A DNA stretch of 64,000 nt, from contig NZ_KB235958.1 of the NCBI RefSeq assembly GCF_000332355.1, forward strand, positions 1,701,739 through 1,765,738, written 5' to 3'. Positions 9,637 to 19,680 of the stretch are shown piece by piece. The position numbers were made by a program, and so were the translations under genes. Position 1 is the stretch's first letter, and every line of letters starts with the position of its first letter. The stretch is from Baaleninema simplex PCC 7105. Its GTDB lineage: Bacteria > Cyanobacteriota > Cyanobacteriia > Cyanobacteriales > Geitlerinemataceae. The notes under the pieces are model-generated. The model did not search any database. It had not been told where the DNA came from and saw only the letters and a list, made by a program, of their open reading frames with translations.

Positions 9637-10320
9637 ATGGTTTCCCCAACTGAACCTCAAACCAAAACACCAACAAAACCTATCATCTACCCCGACAGCG
9701 ACGGCAAACCCATGGCCGACAATACCCTTCAATTTCGCTGGATCGTCACCATCAAAGAAAATCTCGAACTGATTTTCGCCGACAATCCCGAGGTTTTCGT
9801 CGCCGGAGATTTACTCTGGTATCCCGTAGAAGGAAACAACAAATTGCGCGTCGCTCCCGATGTCATGGTGGCGTTCGGACGCCCCAAAGGAGAGCGAGGC
9901 TCTTACAAACAATGGTGTGAAAACGACATTGCGCCGCAAGTGGTGTTTGAAATTCTTTCCCCCGGAAACACCCTCAAAGAGATGACGCGCAAAGAACATT
10001 TTTACGATAATTTCGGCGTTGAAGAGTATTACATTTACGATCCTGATAAAAACGAATTCATGGGTTTAATTCGGGGGGAATCTCGCCTGGAAATCATCGA
10101 AGACCTTGACGGATGGACGAGTCCGCGTTTGGGAATTCGTTTCGAGTTGGGTGAAGACGAGTTAACCTTGTATCGTCCTGACGGCTCCGAGTTTGAGAGT
10201 TTGCAGCAAATTCAGGCGCGTTTGAATGCAGTGCAAGCCGAACGAGATGCGGTGCAAGCGAAAGCCGATCGCCTTGCCGAAAAATTGCGAGAGTTAGGGG
10301 TCGATCCCGACGAACTGTAG
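9637..10320 (+). CDS. Uma2-family endonuclease-like protein
   Basis: About 227 aa from ATG 9637; TTG at 9631 is an alternative, but the GGAG at 9624-9627 is better spaced for 9637. A PD-(D/E)xK fold of the Uma2/DUF820 family, greatly expanded in cyanobacteria: VAPDVMVAFG supplies the Asp and VVFEILSPGNT the Glu of the nuclease core, followed by KEHFYDNFGVEEYYIYDP. The C-terminus carries a coiled coil rich in AVQAERDAVQAK. No activity is established for most members; many look domesticated or mobile. It stands alone between mreD and frmA. Confidence 0.85.
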   Translation: MVSPTEPQTKTPTKPIIYPDSDGKPMADNTLQFRWIVTIKENLELIFADNPEVFVAGDLLWYPVEGNNKLRVAPDVMVAFGRPKGERGSYKQWCENDIAPQVVFEILSPGNTLKEMTRKEHFYDNFGVEEYYIYDPDKNEFMGLIRGESRLEIIEDLDGWTSPRLGIRFELGEDELTLYRPDGSEFESLQQIQARLNAVQAERDAVQAKADRLAEKLRELGVDPDEL

Positions 10321-10399
10321 GAGCGATCGCCGTTGCCCACAAAACCCGACTCGTCAAATTTTCCCCTTTTCACAAGACCGTTGCCCGATACTTCGATAA

Positions 10400-11545
<1,146 letters not shown>

Positions 11546-11556
11546 GTTTGCTTCGT

Positions 11557-11705
11557 TGCGTTACGGCGGAAGCGATCTCGCTCGATCCGAAACCATTTCG
11601 CCACCGTAACGCACCCTTGTATGTTGGCAGCGTACATTGTCGGTGCGTGACGAGTTCTCGGTTTCACGATTTACACCCGATTTTTCAAGTCACGCACCCT
11701 ACCGA
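11557..11705 (+). repeat. Dispersed double-hairpin repeat, copy 1
   Basis: Two palindromes joined by a spacer: TGCGTTACGG (11557-11566) with CCGTAACGCA (11604-11613), and GGTGCGTGAC (11642-11651) with GTCACGCACC (11689-11698). Bases 11612-11705 appear identical to 33306-33399. The element fills the frmA-fghA gap. A diverged copy in the opposite orientation lies on the other side of fghA at 12574-12660. It could act as a transcript-end hairpin or a mobile palindromic unit; no coding content. Confidence 0.85.
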
Positions 11706-11725
11706 AAACCCGATTTTTTAACCTT

Positions 11726-12571
11726 ATGTCCTTAACGCTCAGAAGCCAAAGTCGTTGTTTTGACGGAACGACGCAGTTTTACAGCCATCTTTCTGCAACT
11801 TGTAACGCCGAAATGCGCTTTTCGGTGTATCTACCGCCGCAAGCAGACACCGAACGGGTTCCGGTTCTCTACTGGCTGTCGGGACTCACCTGTACGGAGG
11901 AAAATTTTATTACCAAAGCGGGAGCGCAACGGTATGCGGCGGAATACGGCTTGATGTTAGTCGCACCGGATACCAGTCCTCGGAATTTGGGGCTACCGGG
12001 TGAGGATGAAGATTGGGATTTCGGTTCTGGGGCGGGGTTCTACGTGGATGCAACTCAGAAACCCTGGAGCCGACACTATCGGATGTACAGCTACGTCACC
12101 GAGGAACTCCCGGCGTTGGTGGCGGAATCGTTTCCGGTGGATACTTCCCGTCAGAGTGTGTTCGGCCATTCGATGGGCGGTCACGGGGCGCTCGTCTGTG
12201 CGCTTCGCAATCCCTCGCGATATCAGTCGGTGTCGGCGTTTGCGCCTATTGCAGCCCCGACGCGCTGTCCTTGGGGCGAAAAGGCATTTCGCGGCTATCT
12301 GGGCGAAAATCGGCAGGATTGGAAGCTGTACGATGCCAGCGAGTTGGTGGGATCGTCTGGTTGGAACCGTCCGATTTTAATCGACCAAGGAGAGGCGGAT
12401 TCGTTTTTGAGTCAGGGTCAGTTGTTACCGGAAGTGTTCGAGGACGTCTGTAAAGCTGCGGGGGTCGAGGTGCAGTTGCGCCGTCAGGCGGGATACGACC
12501 ACAGTTATTATTTCATGGCGACGTTTATGGAAGACCACGTGCGCTATCACGCCGCCGCGTTGGGACGATGA
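11726..12571 (+). CDS. fghA: S-formylglutathione hydrolase
   Basis: 281 aa, alpha/beta-hydrolase of the esterase D family, normal length about 280. It hydrolyses S-formylglutathione to formate and glutathione, completing formaldehyde detoxification begun by FrmA. The nucleophile elbow GHSMGGHGAL carries the catalytic Ser. LSGLTCTEENFITKAG near residue 55 is diagnostic of the family; an Asp in DQGEADSFL and His in DHSYYFMATF complete the triad. Start ATG at 11726. It lies between inverted copies of a dispersed palindromic repeat. The alternative symbol is frmB. Confidence 0.95.
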   Translation: MSLTLRSQSRCFDGTTQFYSHLSATCNAEMRFSVYLPPQADTERVPVLYWLSGLTCTEENFITKAGAQRYAAEYGLMLVAPDTSPRNLGLPGEDEDWDFGSGAGFYVDATQKPWSRHYRMYSYVTEELPALVAESFPVDTSRQSVFGHSMGGHGALVCALRNPSRYQSVSAFAPIAAPTRCPWGEKAFRGYLGENRQDWKLYDASELVGSSGWNRPILIDQGEADSFLSQGQLLPEVFEDVCKAAGVEVQLRRQAGYDHSYYFMATFMEDHVRYHAAALGR

Positions 12572-12573
12572 GG

Positions 12574-12660
12574 CGTAGGGTGCGTGACTTGAAAAAATCG
12601 GGTGTCGATCGTGAGACCGAACGATCTCTCACGCACTGCTAATGTACACCGCCCACATAC
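12574..12660 (-). repeat. Dispersed double-hairpin repeat, copy 2 (inverted)
   Basis: Begins GTAGGGTGCGTGACTTGAAA and, read as reverse complement, aligns along its length with the right half of copy 1 (11612-11705), with scattered substitutions. It lies immediately 3' of fghA. Confidence 0.75.
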
Positions 12661-12759
12661 CGACTCATCATCCCCTCATCCCTGTTTTGCGGGAATGGCT
12701 TGCATTACCATCGAAGGCAGACCTTCTCGATCGCCGTTTCCCGAACTGACGAAAATCTC

Positions 12760-13653
12760 ATGCTGAAATACGCTTACTTTCCCGGTTGTGTCGCTCAAGG
12801 GGCTTGTCGCGAACTGTACGACTCTACGGCGGCGTTAACCCAAGCCCTCAATATCGAATTGGTGGAACTCAAACGGGCGGCTTGTTGCGGTTCCGGTACG
12901 TTTAAGGAGGAGTCGCAACTGCTCGAAGATGCAGTCAACGCCCGGAATATCGCCTTGGCGGAGGAGTTGAATTTGCCGCTGTTGACTCATTGCAGTACCT
13001 GCCAAGGGGTCATCGGACGAGTCGACGATCGCCTCAAAGACGCGCAAACCAACGACCCTCACTATCTCGAGAACGTCAACGACATCCTCGCCAAAGAACA
13101 TTGTTCCCCTTACCGAGGCGCAACGGAAGTCAAACATCTGTTGTGGGCGTTGGTGGCGGATTTCGGCTTGGAAAAGCTGCAAGAGCGGGTAACGCGGAAG
13201 CTCAGTGGGTTGAAATGTGCGGCGTTTTACGGCTGTTACCTGCTGCGGGCGCAAACGCAACTGGCTTACGACGATCCTTACAATCCACGATCGCTCGAAA
13301 ACGTCTTTCAAGTGCTGGGGGCGACGCCAGTAGAATACCCTGGACGCACTCAATGCTGTGGCTGGCCCCTCTCGAGTTATGCGACTCAACAAGCCTTTGA
13401 GATGGCGGGAACCCATTTACAGGCGGCGATCGATGCGGGGGCAGATTGCATGGTGACGCCCTGTCCCCTCTGTCATCTGAATCTCGACTCGCGACAACCG
13501 GACGTGGAAGGGGCGATCGGGCGTACCCTAGGATTGCCCGTGTTGCACCTGCCGCAACTGGTGGCGTTAGCATTGGGGATTCCGCCGAAACAACTGGGAC
13601 TCGATCGCCATTGCATCTCAACTCGTCCCGTTTTAGATAAGCTCGGTTTATAG
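12760..13653 (+). CDS. HdrB-like CCG-domain iron-sulfur protein (heterodisulfide reductase subunit B family)
   Basis: 297 aa from ATG 12760. Two cysteine-rich CCG domains: FPGCVAQGA...RAACCGSGTF...THCSTCQG, and AFYGCYLLRAQ...TQCCGWPLSSY...VTPCPLCHLNL. These motifs bind the non-cubane [4Fe-4S] clusters seen in methanogen HdrB and in the C/E-type succinate dehydrogenase subunit. In cyanobacteria, proteins of this type have been proposed as the membrane or electron-transfer partner of succinate dehydrogenase (SdhC-like); the exact partner is not shown here. No SDH flavoprotein is in the window; psaC lies 189 bp downstream. Confidence 0.85.
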   Translation: MLKYAYFPGCVAQGACRELYDSTAALTQALNIELVELKRAACCGSGTFKEESQLLEDAVNARNIALAEELNLPLLTHCSTCQGVIGRVDDRLKDAQTNDPHYLENVNDILAKEHCSPYRGATEVKHLLWALVADFGLEKLQERVTRKLSGLKCAAFYGCYLLRAQTQLAYDDPYNPRSLENVFQVLGATPVEYPGRTQCCGWPLSSYATQQAFEMAGTHLQAAIDAGADCMVTPCPLCHLNLDSRQPDVEGAIGRTLGLPVLHLPQLVALALGIPPKQLGLDRHCISTRPVLDKLGL

Positions 13654-13818
13654 CTCAGTTCAGCGATTCTCAACCGACTTCCGAAATGTCAACTTTGTTA
13701 AAGTTTTGCAGCATTTTGTCAGAGGAGTCGGGACGACAAGCTACACTAAGCCTTAATCCGTGTCGGTATTGGGCGTTTTCGTCCGCCGCACTTCTGCAAT
13801 ATCAAAACCATTCGTTGA

Positions 13819-14088
<270 letters not shown>

Positions 14089-14125
14089 CGATCTGAATAT
14101 TTCTCTAAATTGAAGATCGACTGAG

Positions 14126-14153
14126 AAAGGGAGGTGGAAACACGTCCCTTTTT
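14126..14153 (+). terminator. Rho-independent terminator of psaC
   Basis: AAAGGGA (14126-14132) pairs with TCCCTTT (14145-14151), with an inner GTG/CAC stem, a GAAA loop and a run of five T at 14149-14153, 38 bp after the psaC stop. Confidence 0.8.
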
Positions 14154-14447
14154 CAGCAAATAGCGATCGGTGTTGTCCGTCAAATCCACGTCCGACCTCA
14201 CACTCGTCCCAACCGCATCACAGCAGTTTGAAACAGGATGGGTCACGGTAGAATCGACCCGAACCCCGAGATTAGAGAAGCAATTTTACAAAAGCTTTAC
14301 CGAAGCCGATCGATTCCTTATTGTTTCTTTACCCAAACGCCTCCCACGCCTCCTAGGTTGGAAGAAGGCGGCAGTCGCACGACTCGAGCTGACTCTGCTA
14401 TCGCCATCGCGACGCCGCCTCGATACTTTTCAACCTCACGAAAGGTT

Positions 14448-14720
14448 ATGTCTCAACTCGTTTCTTTTTTGATTCAGCCACTCGATCGCTGGCTCGCATC
14501 CCTCGATGTAGAAAACCCAGGCATTGCGCGGGCGATCGTGCGGTTGATTCCAGCTCGATGTCCCTTCGAGCGAGATGTCGTGTGGTTCGGGCGATCGCTG
14601 TTCCGTATTCCCCCTCTGTGCAAGCTCAACCCCCTCTACGATCGCTTTGTGGAACTGCGGTTTCGCGCCCTTTGCTACCTCGTCGATACCGTCGGTGACT
14701 ACGAACTGAGTAACAGTTAA
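14448..14720 (+). CDS. Mo-dependent nitrogenase C-terminus-like small protein
   Basis: About 90 aa from ATG 14448; upstream in-frame codons do not look coding. The translation has the cyanobacterial family pattern: a hydrophobic N-terminus ([16 protein letters not shown]), a middle stretch RCPFERDV, and [20 protein letters not shown]. This matches the domain named 'Mo-dependent nitrogenase C-terminus', which in cyanobacteria mostly occurs as small stand-alone proteins unrelated to nitrogen fixation. Its role is unknown. Its stop overlaps the convergent gmk stop by 4 bp. Confidence 0.7.
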   Translation: MSQLVSFLIQPLDRWLASLDVENPGIARAIVRLIPARCPFERDVVWFGRSLFRIPPLCKLNPLYDRFVELRFRALCYLVDTVGDYELSNS

Positions 14721-15289
14721 CTCGAGGAGGTGACAGCGTTAGAAAACAGCACGTCTTCGAGCTGTTTCACGGTTTTTTCGAGATCGTCGTTGACGACTCT
14801 TACGTCGAACTCCTCCGAGGCGGCGATCTCTTTTTTCGCGCGTTCTAACCGACGTTCGATGGCCGCTACGTCGTCCTGATTTCGACCTCGCAAGCGATTT
14901 TCCAATTCCTCAAACGACGGCGGTAAAACAAAAATCAATAGGGCGTCTGGAAAATGACGGCGAATCTGTCGCGCCCCTTCTAACTCGATTTCCAAAATTA
15001 CCCATTTCCCCTGGGCGATTTGACGTTCGACAGACGCCCGAGGCGTTCCGTAGTAATTTCCGGCGAACTCTGCCCATTCGAGGAGTTCGCCGTTTTCAAT
15101 ACTGGCGACGAAGCGATCGCGACTGAGAAATTCGTAATCTCGTCCGTCGATCTCGCCAGGGCGGGGATCTCGCGTCGTCGCCGAAATCGATATATAAAGT
15201 TCTGGGTGGCGTTGGCGCAGTAACTGCAACAGCGTCCCTTTACCGACACCACTCGGCCCTGTCAGTACAATTAACCTTCCGTTTTGCAC
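14717..15289 (-). CDS. gmk: Guanylate kinase
   Basis: 190 aa. Phosphorylates GMP to GDP with ATP. P-loop GPSGVGKGT (residues 11-19), the GMP-binding stretch [19 protein letters not shown], and the lid LRGRNQDD are present. Lies downstream of remA on the same strand, with an 85-bp gap; remA-gmk adjacency is also common in Firmicutes. Confidence 0.96.
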   Translation of the reverse strand: MQNGRLIVLTGPSGVGKGTLLQLLRQRHPELYISISATTRDPRPGEIDGRDYEFLSRDRFVASIENGELLEWAEFAGNYYGTPRASVERQIAQGKWVILEIELEGARQIRRHFPDALLIFVLPPSFEELENRLRGRNQDDVAAIERRLERAKKEIAASEEFDVRVVNDDLEKTVKQLEDVLFSNAVTSSS

Positions 15290-15374
15290 GATCGTTTGTC
15301 TTCAACTAGCACAACGGAGAGAGCGATCGCCACTGCAACCGATCTCCCCTTTGAATAACCCATACGCCATGCCG

Positions 15375-15632
15375 TTACGCTTGTCCATCTTTGTGGAACA
15401 CAAATCGATTCGCCACCGTTTCCGGTTGAATCGCCGACAGGATGACATGGCTCGAATCAGTTACGATAACCGCTCGGGTTCGCCGACCGTACGTTGCATC
15501 GATTAACTGACCTCGTTCGCGGGCATCCGTAATGATACGCTTAATAGGAGCGGACTCCGGACTGACGATGGCGACAACGCGGTTAGCTGAAACAATGTTT
15601 CCAAAACCGATGTTGATAAGCTGAATGTCCAT
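15375..15632 (-). CDS. remA: RemA-like regulatory protein (DUF370)
   Basis: 85 aa. It starts [20 protein letters not shown], the conserved RemA/DUF370 N-terminus, and contains [29 protein letters not shown]. In Bacillus RemA is a DNA-binding activator of matrix and osmoprotection genes, forming ring oligomers. Cyanobacterial homologues keep the gmk linkage but are uncharacterised. Divergent from rqcH. Confidence 0.9.
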   Translation of the reverse strand: MDIQLINIGFGNIVSANRVVAIVSPESAPIKRIITDARERGQLIDATYGRRTRAVIVTDSSHVILSAIQPETVANRFVFHKDGQA

Positions 15633-15813
15633 GATGAATCCTTGACTGACTGGTGTGAGGAACTGAGTGAAAAGACGATCTACCTCTCAATGTTAGATAG
15701 AATCCAAAATTTTGGCTGACTCTGGGCAAATTTCTGGAAAATCGCACGACTCGGCTGCCCCGAACCAAAGTCGCCAACGGAGTCCCTGTCGAGATTTCAG
15801 CAAATTCTTTCCC

Positions 15814-17538
15814 GTGCAACCCGTCGATTTCACCACTGTTGTCGCCATTTGTGCCGATTTGCGTTCCCGTTGGCTTCCCGCTCGTTTAGAGCAGGTGTAC
15901 CAACGCGATCGCACCCGTATCGCCCTCGCACTTCGCACCCTGGAACGGCGAGGCTGGTTGCGGCTGTGTTGGCATCCGCAAGCGGCACATCTCTCTATGG
16001 CCTCGCCTCCTCCAAAAGATCCCGATACGTTTACCTTTAGCGACCAACTGCGCCACCAACTGAAAGGGTTGGCACTCGTGGCGATCGAACCGCTGGCCCC
16101 CTGGGAACGGGCTTTAGACTTTCAGTTCGCCCGTCGCCCCGGCGATCCAGTCTGCTGGCATCTCTACGTGGAGATTATGGGCAAGTATAGCAACGTCGTG
16201 CTGGCCAATGCCGACAACCTCGTTGTGACTGCCGCCCATCAAGTCACTGCCAAACAGTCGAGCGTTCGCCCCATCCTCACCGGACAGCCTTACGAACCGC
16301 CTCCAGCCCTCACCAGTGCCGTTCCCAGCTTAGAAGAACCGTTCGATCGCTGGAGAGAGCGAATTTCCCTAGTTCCCAACTCGCTTCGCCGTAACCTCCT
16401 CAAAACCTATCGCGGCCTCAGTTCTGCCCTCGTCCGCACCCTCGCCGCCACTGCCAATCTCGACGCCGAGCGCAACACCGATCGCTTCAGCGACGACGAC
16501 TGGCACAATTTATATGAGGTTTGGCAAAAGTGGCTGATTTGCTTGGAAAAAGAGCAATTCCAACCGGGTTGGACGGAAAACGGCTATACGGTGTTGGGAT
16601 GGGACGCGATCGAACCCGTCGAAGATATCCAAGTTCTCGTCGATACCTACTACAGCGATCGCCTCAACCGACAAAGTTTCCAACAACTGCACCACCAACT
16701 CACGCAAAAGGTCAGCAACGCCCTGGCGAAGCTCCAAGTCAAACGCCAAACCTTTCTCGATAAGTTACAGCAATCTGGCAACGCCGACCTGTTTCGCCAA
16801 CAGGCGGATTTACTCATGGCGCACCTGTACGAGTGGAAACCGGGAATGAAGGCGATCTTCCTGGCGGACTTCGAGACTGGGGAACCTGTAAAACTGACCC
16901 TCGATCCCGAAAAAAATGCCGTACAGAACGCTCAATCGCTCTACAAGCGTCATCAAAAGCTCCGCAGGGCAAAAGAAGCCGTTAAGCCGTTACTCGCCGA
17001 AACAGAGTCAGAAATCCACTATCTGCAACAAGTCGATTCCGCCCTCTCGCAACTCGACGACTACCGCCACCCCGGAGATTTAATCGCTCTCGAAGAGATT
17101 CGCGACGAACTCGTCGAACAGAACTATCTTTCACTTCCCCAACATCGCAGTCGCAACACCGACGGAGAAGACAACTTCTACCACTACCGCACACCCAACG
17201 GTTTTGAAGTTCTCGTCGGACGCAACAACCGCCAAAACGACTTACTCTCGTTTCGCATTGCGGGGGATTACGATCTCTGGTTTCACACCCAAGAAATCCC
17301 CGGAAGTCACGTTTTACTTCGTCTCGATCCCGGCGCAGTTCCCGACGAAACAGATTTGCAGTTTACCGCCAACCTCGCCGCCTATTACAGTCGCGCCAGA
17401 GAAAGCGACGCCGCACCCGTTATCTACGCCGAACCGAAGTTTGTTTATAAGCCCAAAGGTGCGAAACCGGGAATGGCGATTTACAAACACGAAACGGTGA
17501 TTTGGGGAAATCCCGGCGAAGTTGAGGAGATGAGTTGA
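15814..17538 (+). CDS. rqcH: RqcH/Rqc2-type NFACT protein (ribosome quality control)
   Basis: 574 aa from GTG 15814. I prefer this start because VQPVDFTTVVAICADLR matches the usual MQPVDFTT beginning; a longer frame opens at 15712. Domain order: NFACT-N with EIMGKYSNVVL, helix-hairpin-helix, long coiled coil (about 300-410), and NFACT-R with GFEVLVGRNNRQND, LWFHTQEIPGSHV and a basic PKGAKPG end. Bacterial RqcH binds obstructed 50S subunits and recruits tRNA-Ala to tail stalled chains. The older name is fibronectin-binding protein A-like. Confidence 0.92.
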   Translation: MQPVDFTTVVAICADLRSRWLPARLEQVYQRDRTRIALALRTLERRGWLRLCWHPQAAHLSMASPPPKDPDTFTFSDQLRHQLKGLALVAIEPLAPWERALDFQFARRPGDPVCWHLYVEIMGKYSNVVLANADNLVVTAAHQVTAKQSSVRPILTGQPYEPPPALTSAVPSLEEPFDRWRERISLVPNSLRRNLLKTYRGLSSALVRTLAATANLDAERNTDRFSDDDWHNLYEVWQKWLICLEKEQFQPGWTENGYTVLGWDAIEPVEDIQVLVDTYYSDRLNRQSFQQLHHQLTQKVSNALAKLQVKRQTFLDKLQQSGNADLFRQQADLLMAHLYEWKPGMKAIFLADFETGEPVKLTLDPEKNAVQNAQSLYKRHQKLRRAKEAVKPLLAETESEIHYLQQVDSALSQLDDYRHPGDLIALEEIRDELVEQNYLSLPQHRSRNTDGEDNFYHYRTPNGFEVLVGRNNRQNDLLSFRIAGDYDLWFHTQEIPGSHVLLRLDPGAVPDETDLQFTANLAAYYSRARESDAAPVIYAEPKFVYKPKGAKPGMAIYKHETVIWGNPGEVEEMS

Positions 17539-17619
17539 TGAGTTGATGAGTTGAGGGGATGGGGAGAGCGGAATCAGGTTCAGTAGAATTGGTACAAGGC
17601 GCGATCGCGAGAAGAACTC

Positions 17620-18201
17620 ATGGCGACATCCTCCTCAGTCACGACTCGACACTACAGTCTTGCTGAATATCGCGAACTCGAGGCGATCGCCGAACGACGC
17701 CACGAATATCGAGATGGGGAAATCGTCGAAATGCCGGGAGGTTCCGTTAATCACAGCCGTCTCGTCGGTTCTCTTTACCGCATCTTTGAAGAGAGGCTCG
17801 AATCGACCCAGTACGAACCGTTTAACAGCGATTTGCGGCTTTGGATTCCCGCTGTCAATCGCGGCACTTATCCCGATTTGATGGTGGTCGATCGCGAACC
17901 CCTCCTCAACGACGATCGGACTGACGAAATTCTCAATCCCCGACTCATCGCCGAAGTGCTGTCTCCCTCCACCGCCGATCGCGATCGCGGCTCGAAATTT
18001 ACCACTTATCGAACCATTCCCAGTTTTCGCGAATACCTACTCGTCAGCCAAAACGAACCTCTCATCGAACACTACTGGCAAACGGACGATCGCCGTTGGC
18101 ATCTCGAAGACATACGGGGACTCGATACGGCGATCGAACTGCAACACCTCCCCCTCAGCATTTCTCTTCAACAGCTTTACCGTCGCGTTAGCTTCCCGTA
18201 A
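17620..18201 (+). CDS. Uma2-family endonuclease-like protein (intact copy)
   Basis: 193 aa, ATG 17620. PD-(D/E)xK-type motifs: HEYRDGEIVEMPGGS, YPDLMVVDRE (Asp) and IAEVLSPSTADRDRGSKF (Glu), then a typical YLLVSQNEPLIEHY strand. Its 3' two-thirds and the following DNA (17871-18323) recur almost unchanged at 21999-23781, where the copy is split by an IS. The function of Uma2 proteins is mostly unknown; restriction-like or transposon-associated roles are suggested. Confidence 0.88.
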   Translation: MATSSSVTTRHYSLAEYRELEAIAERRHEYRDGEIVEMPGGSVNHSRLVGSLYRIFEERLESTQYEPFNSDLRLWIPAVNRGTYPDLMVVDREPLLNDDRTDEILNPRLIAEVLSPSTADRDRGSKFTTYRTIPSFREYLLVSQNEPLIEHYWQTDDRRWHLEDIRGLDTAIELQHLPLSISLQQLYRRVSFP

Positions 18202-18238
18202 AGAACGAACGTGAGAAAACGAGGATCGCGTTGTCCCA

Positions 18239-18323
18239 TCACACCGCCAAAAACTGCTGAATTACGTCCCGACTCAACTCGCTAGTCTCTCCCGAGGCGA
18301 CGATTCCCCCTTTTTGCATGGCG
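18239..18323 (-). pseudogene. Fragment of urtE 3' end, copy a
   Basis: The stop codon and about 27 C-terminal codons of UrtE (…GGIVASGETSELSRD.. type) in the same orientation and same context (downstream of a Uma2 gene) as the intact urtE at 23697. It is nearly identical to 23697-23781. Homology ends abruptly after TGCATGGCG. Confidence 0.85.
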
Positions 18324-18428
18324 GGTGTCAACGTTAGGTGGCACTTACCGCTGAGCTGCTCGTTCGTTCAGTTTTTCCGACATGGGATTTTGATAGAATT
18401 GTGATTGCGGTTGAGCCTTCTGCGAGGG

Positions 18429-18662
18429 ATGATGCGGTCACTTCAACAACTGACAGAAGAAATACTCTCCTTACCGAGTGCATCGAGAGCGCTTCTTGCA
18501 GACAAGTTAATCGAAAGTTTGGAGTCCGACACTGACCCAACGATTCAAGCCGCTTGGGTAACTGAAGCCAAACGCCGGAGAGATGACGTGCGAAATGGGT
18601 CTGTTCGACCCATTTCAGGCGAAGATGCCCTAGAGCAAGTCAGACGATCGATCGAGCCATGA
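18429..18662 (+). CDS. Antitoxin of addiction-module family (TA pair 1)
   Basis: About 77 aa from ATG 18429 (ATG 18432 or TTG 18405 are alternatives). LTEEILSLPSASRALLADKL followed by IESLESDTD, W and a RR pair is the pattern of the 'unstable antitoxin' family (PF09720-like). The last codon overlaps the toxin start as ATGA at 18659. Neutralises the downstream ParE/RelE toxin by family analogy. Preceded by GTTAGGTGG (18333-18341), a 9-mer also found before TA pair 2. Confidence 0.8.
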   Translation: MMRSLQQLTEEILSLPSASRALLADKLIESLESDTDPTIQAAWVTEAKRRRDDVRNGSVRPISGEDALEQVRRSIEP

Positions 18663-18949
18663 GGTATGTATTCCATCCTGAAGCGCTCAATGAATACGCT
18701 GAGGCAGCTCAATACTACACAGAGCAGCGAGTTGAAGTGGCTCAAGCATTCATCAACGCGATTGAGGATACAGTCGATCGGATTAGGGAATCTCCAACCC
18801 ACTATGCCGCGATCGAGGAAGATGTTCGGCGGTGCATGGCGCGTAGATTTCCCTATGGTGTTCTCTACACAATTGAGCCGGACTACATCCTAATTTTGGC
18901 AGTCATGCATTGCAGTCGTGAGCCTGGGTATTGGAAAAGTCGCAAGTAA
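18659..18949 (+). CDS. RelE/ParE-superfamily toxin (TA pair 1)
   Basis: 96 aa. VFHPEALNEYAEAAQYYTEQ at the N-terminus, a central ARRFPYGVLYTIEPDYILILAVMH and C-terminal REPGYWKSR are the standard ParE/RelE-like pattern. ParE members poison gyrase; RelE members cut mRNA; which one applies cannot be told from sequence. Overlaps its antitoxin by 4 bp. Confidence 0.88.
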   Translation: MRYVFHPEALNEYAEAAQYYTEQRVEVAQAFINAIEDTVDRIRESPTHYAAIEEDVRRCMARRFPYGVLYTIEPDYILILAVMHCSREPGYWKSRK

Positions 18950-18969
18950 ACGAGGATCGCGTTGTCCCA

Positions 18970-19105
18970 TCACACCGCCAAAAACTGCTCGATCGCGTCC
19001 CGACTCAACTCACTGGTGTCTCCCGAGGCGACGATTCCCCCTTTCTGCATCGCGTAATAGCGATCGGCTTGGCGAATAAAATGTAAAGGTTTCTCAATAA
19101 CTAGA
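18970..19105 (-). pseudogene. Fragment of urtE 3' end, copy b
   Basis: About 40 codons matching the UrtE C-terminus (FIRQADRYYAMQKGGIVASG then ELSRDAIEQFLAV), with more substitutions than copy a. The preceding 19 bp of the right flank (AACGAGGATCGCGTTGTCC) are shared with copy a. Homology fades near 19105. The copy comes from an older duplication or a different donor. Confidence 0.8.
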
Positions 19106-19425
19106 AGGTAGGCACGCACTTCTGGCGCTCCTAAGTCTCTGGGTAGTATTTGTTGAGAAAAAGGATCGAGTTTTGGATATACTGGGTGCAAGGTTGCACG
19201 GTTTGGCGGCTGAGGTGCCGGAAGCGAGCGGTCTGGAACGGGCGATCGAGGAGTTTGGATAGTTGCGGTGTTTCCATCGCTCCAGCTACGGTAAAAGTCC
19301 CCAATATGGAGTTTTATCCGGCAACTGCGGTCTAACATCCATAATACTGGAGTTAGACCGCAAGTGCTTGACAACGCGCTGCCAAGGGGAGTTATCATAT
19401 ACTGGCGGTCTAATATATATTAGAA
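19106..19425. other. Gene-poor remnant DNA with hairpins
   Basis: No complete gene. A 49-codon open stretch on the plus strand (about 19108-19260, ending ASGLERAIEEFG) could be the C-terminal remnant of a protein I do not recognise. There is a perfect 10-bp hairpin, GCGGTCTAAC (19327-19336) with GTTAGACCGC (19352-19361), and a palindrome TCTAATATATATTAGA at 19409-19424. Confidence 0.4.
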
Positions 19426-19506
19426 CTTACGCACTTCAGTGCCGAACGCCCTAAATGTAGGGGTCGGTGGGTACTGTCCAACCTACATAAGGTGTAAATG
19501 CGTAAG
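19426..19506. mobile_element. 81-bp MITE-like element
   Basis: Termini CTTACGCA (19426-19433) and TGCGTAAG (19499-19506) are perfect inverted repeats. An inner inverted repeat ATGTAGG/CCTACAT makes the whole element foldable. CTTACGCA-type ends are frequent in small cyanobacterial elements. No coding capacity. Confidence 0.6.
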
Positions 19507-19680
19507 CCGAGATATAGTTAGGCTGCTTCAACTCTTGGTGCGGATAGTGCATTAAAGTTGCTGGAAGCGGACTTGAGTTTTCTATTGCCTACAGGCAGAT
19601 TACACAGTAGGCTTTACCGGATTGCTAGAATTGACTATGAATCCTGAGCGCTCAAGAGGACTTGCTAACTGTAAGGAAAT

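Noticed and set aside
14170-14472. 100-codon frame upstream of the Mo-nitrogenase-C-like gene
   Set aside because: Overlaps the likely start of the recognised gene in another frame and looks non-coding.
19327-19361. GTCTAAC..GTTAGAC hairpin as a complete attC site
   Set aside because: Core boxes fit, but only 15 bases separate the arms; known attC sites are much longer and have inner L boxes.
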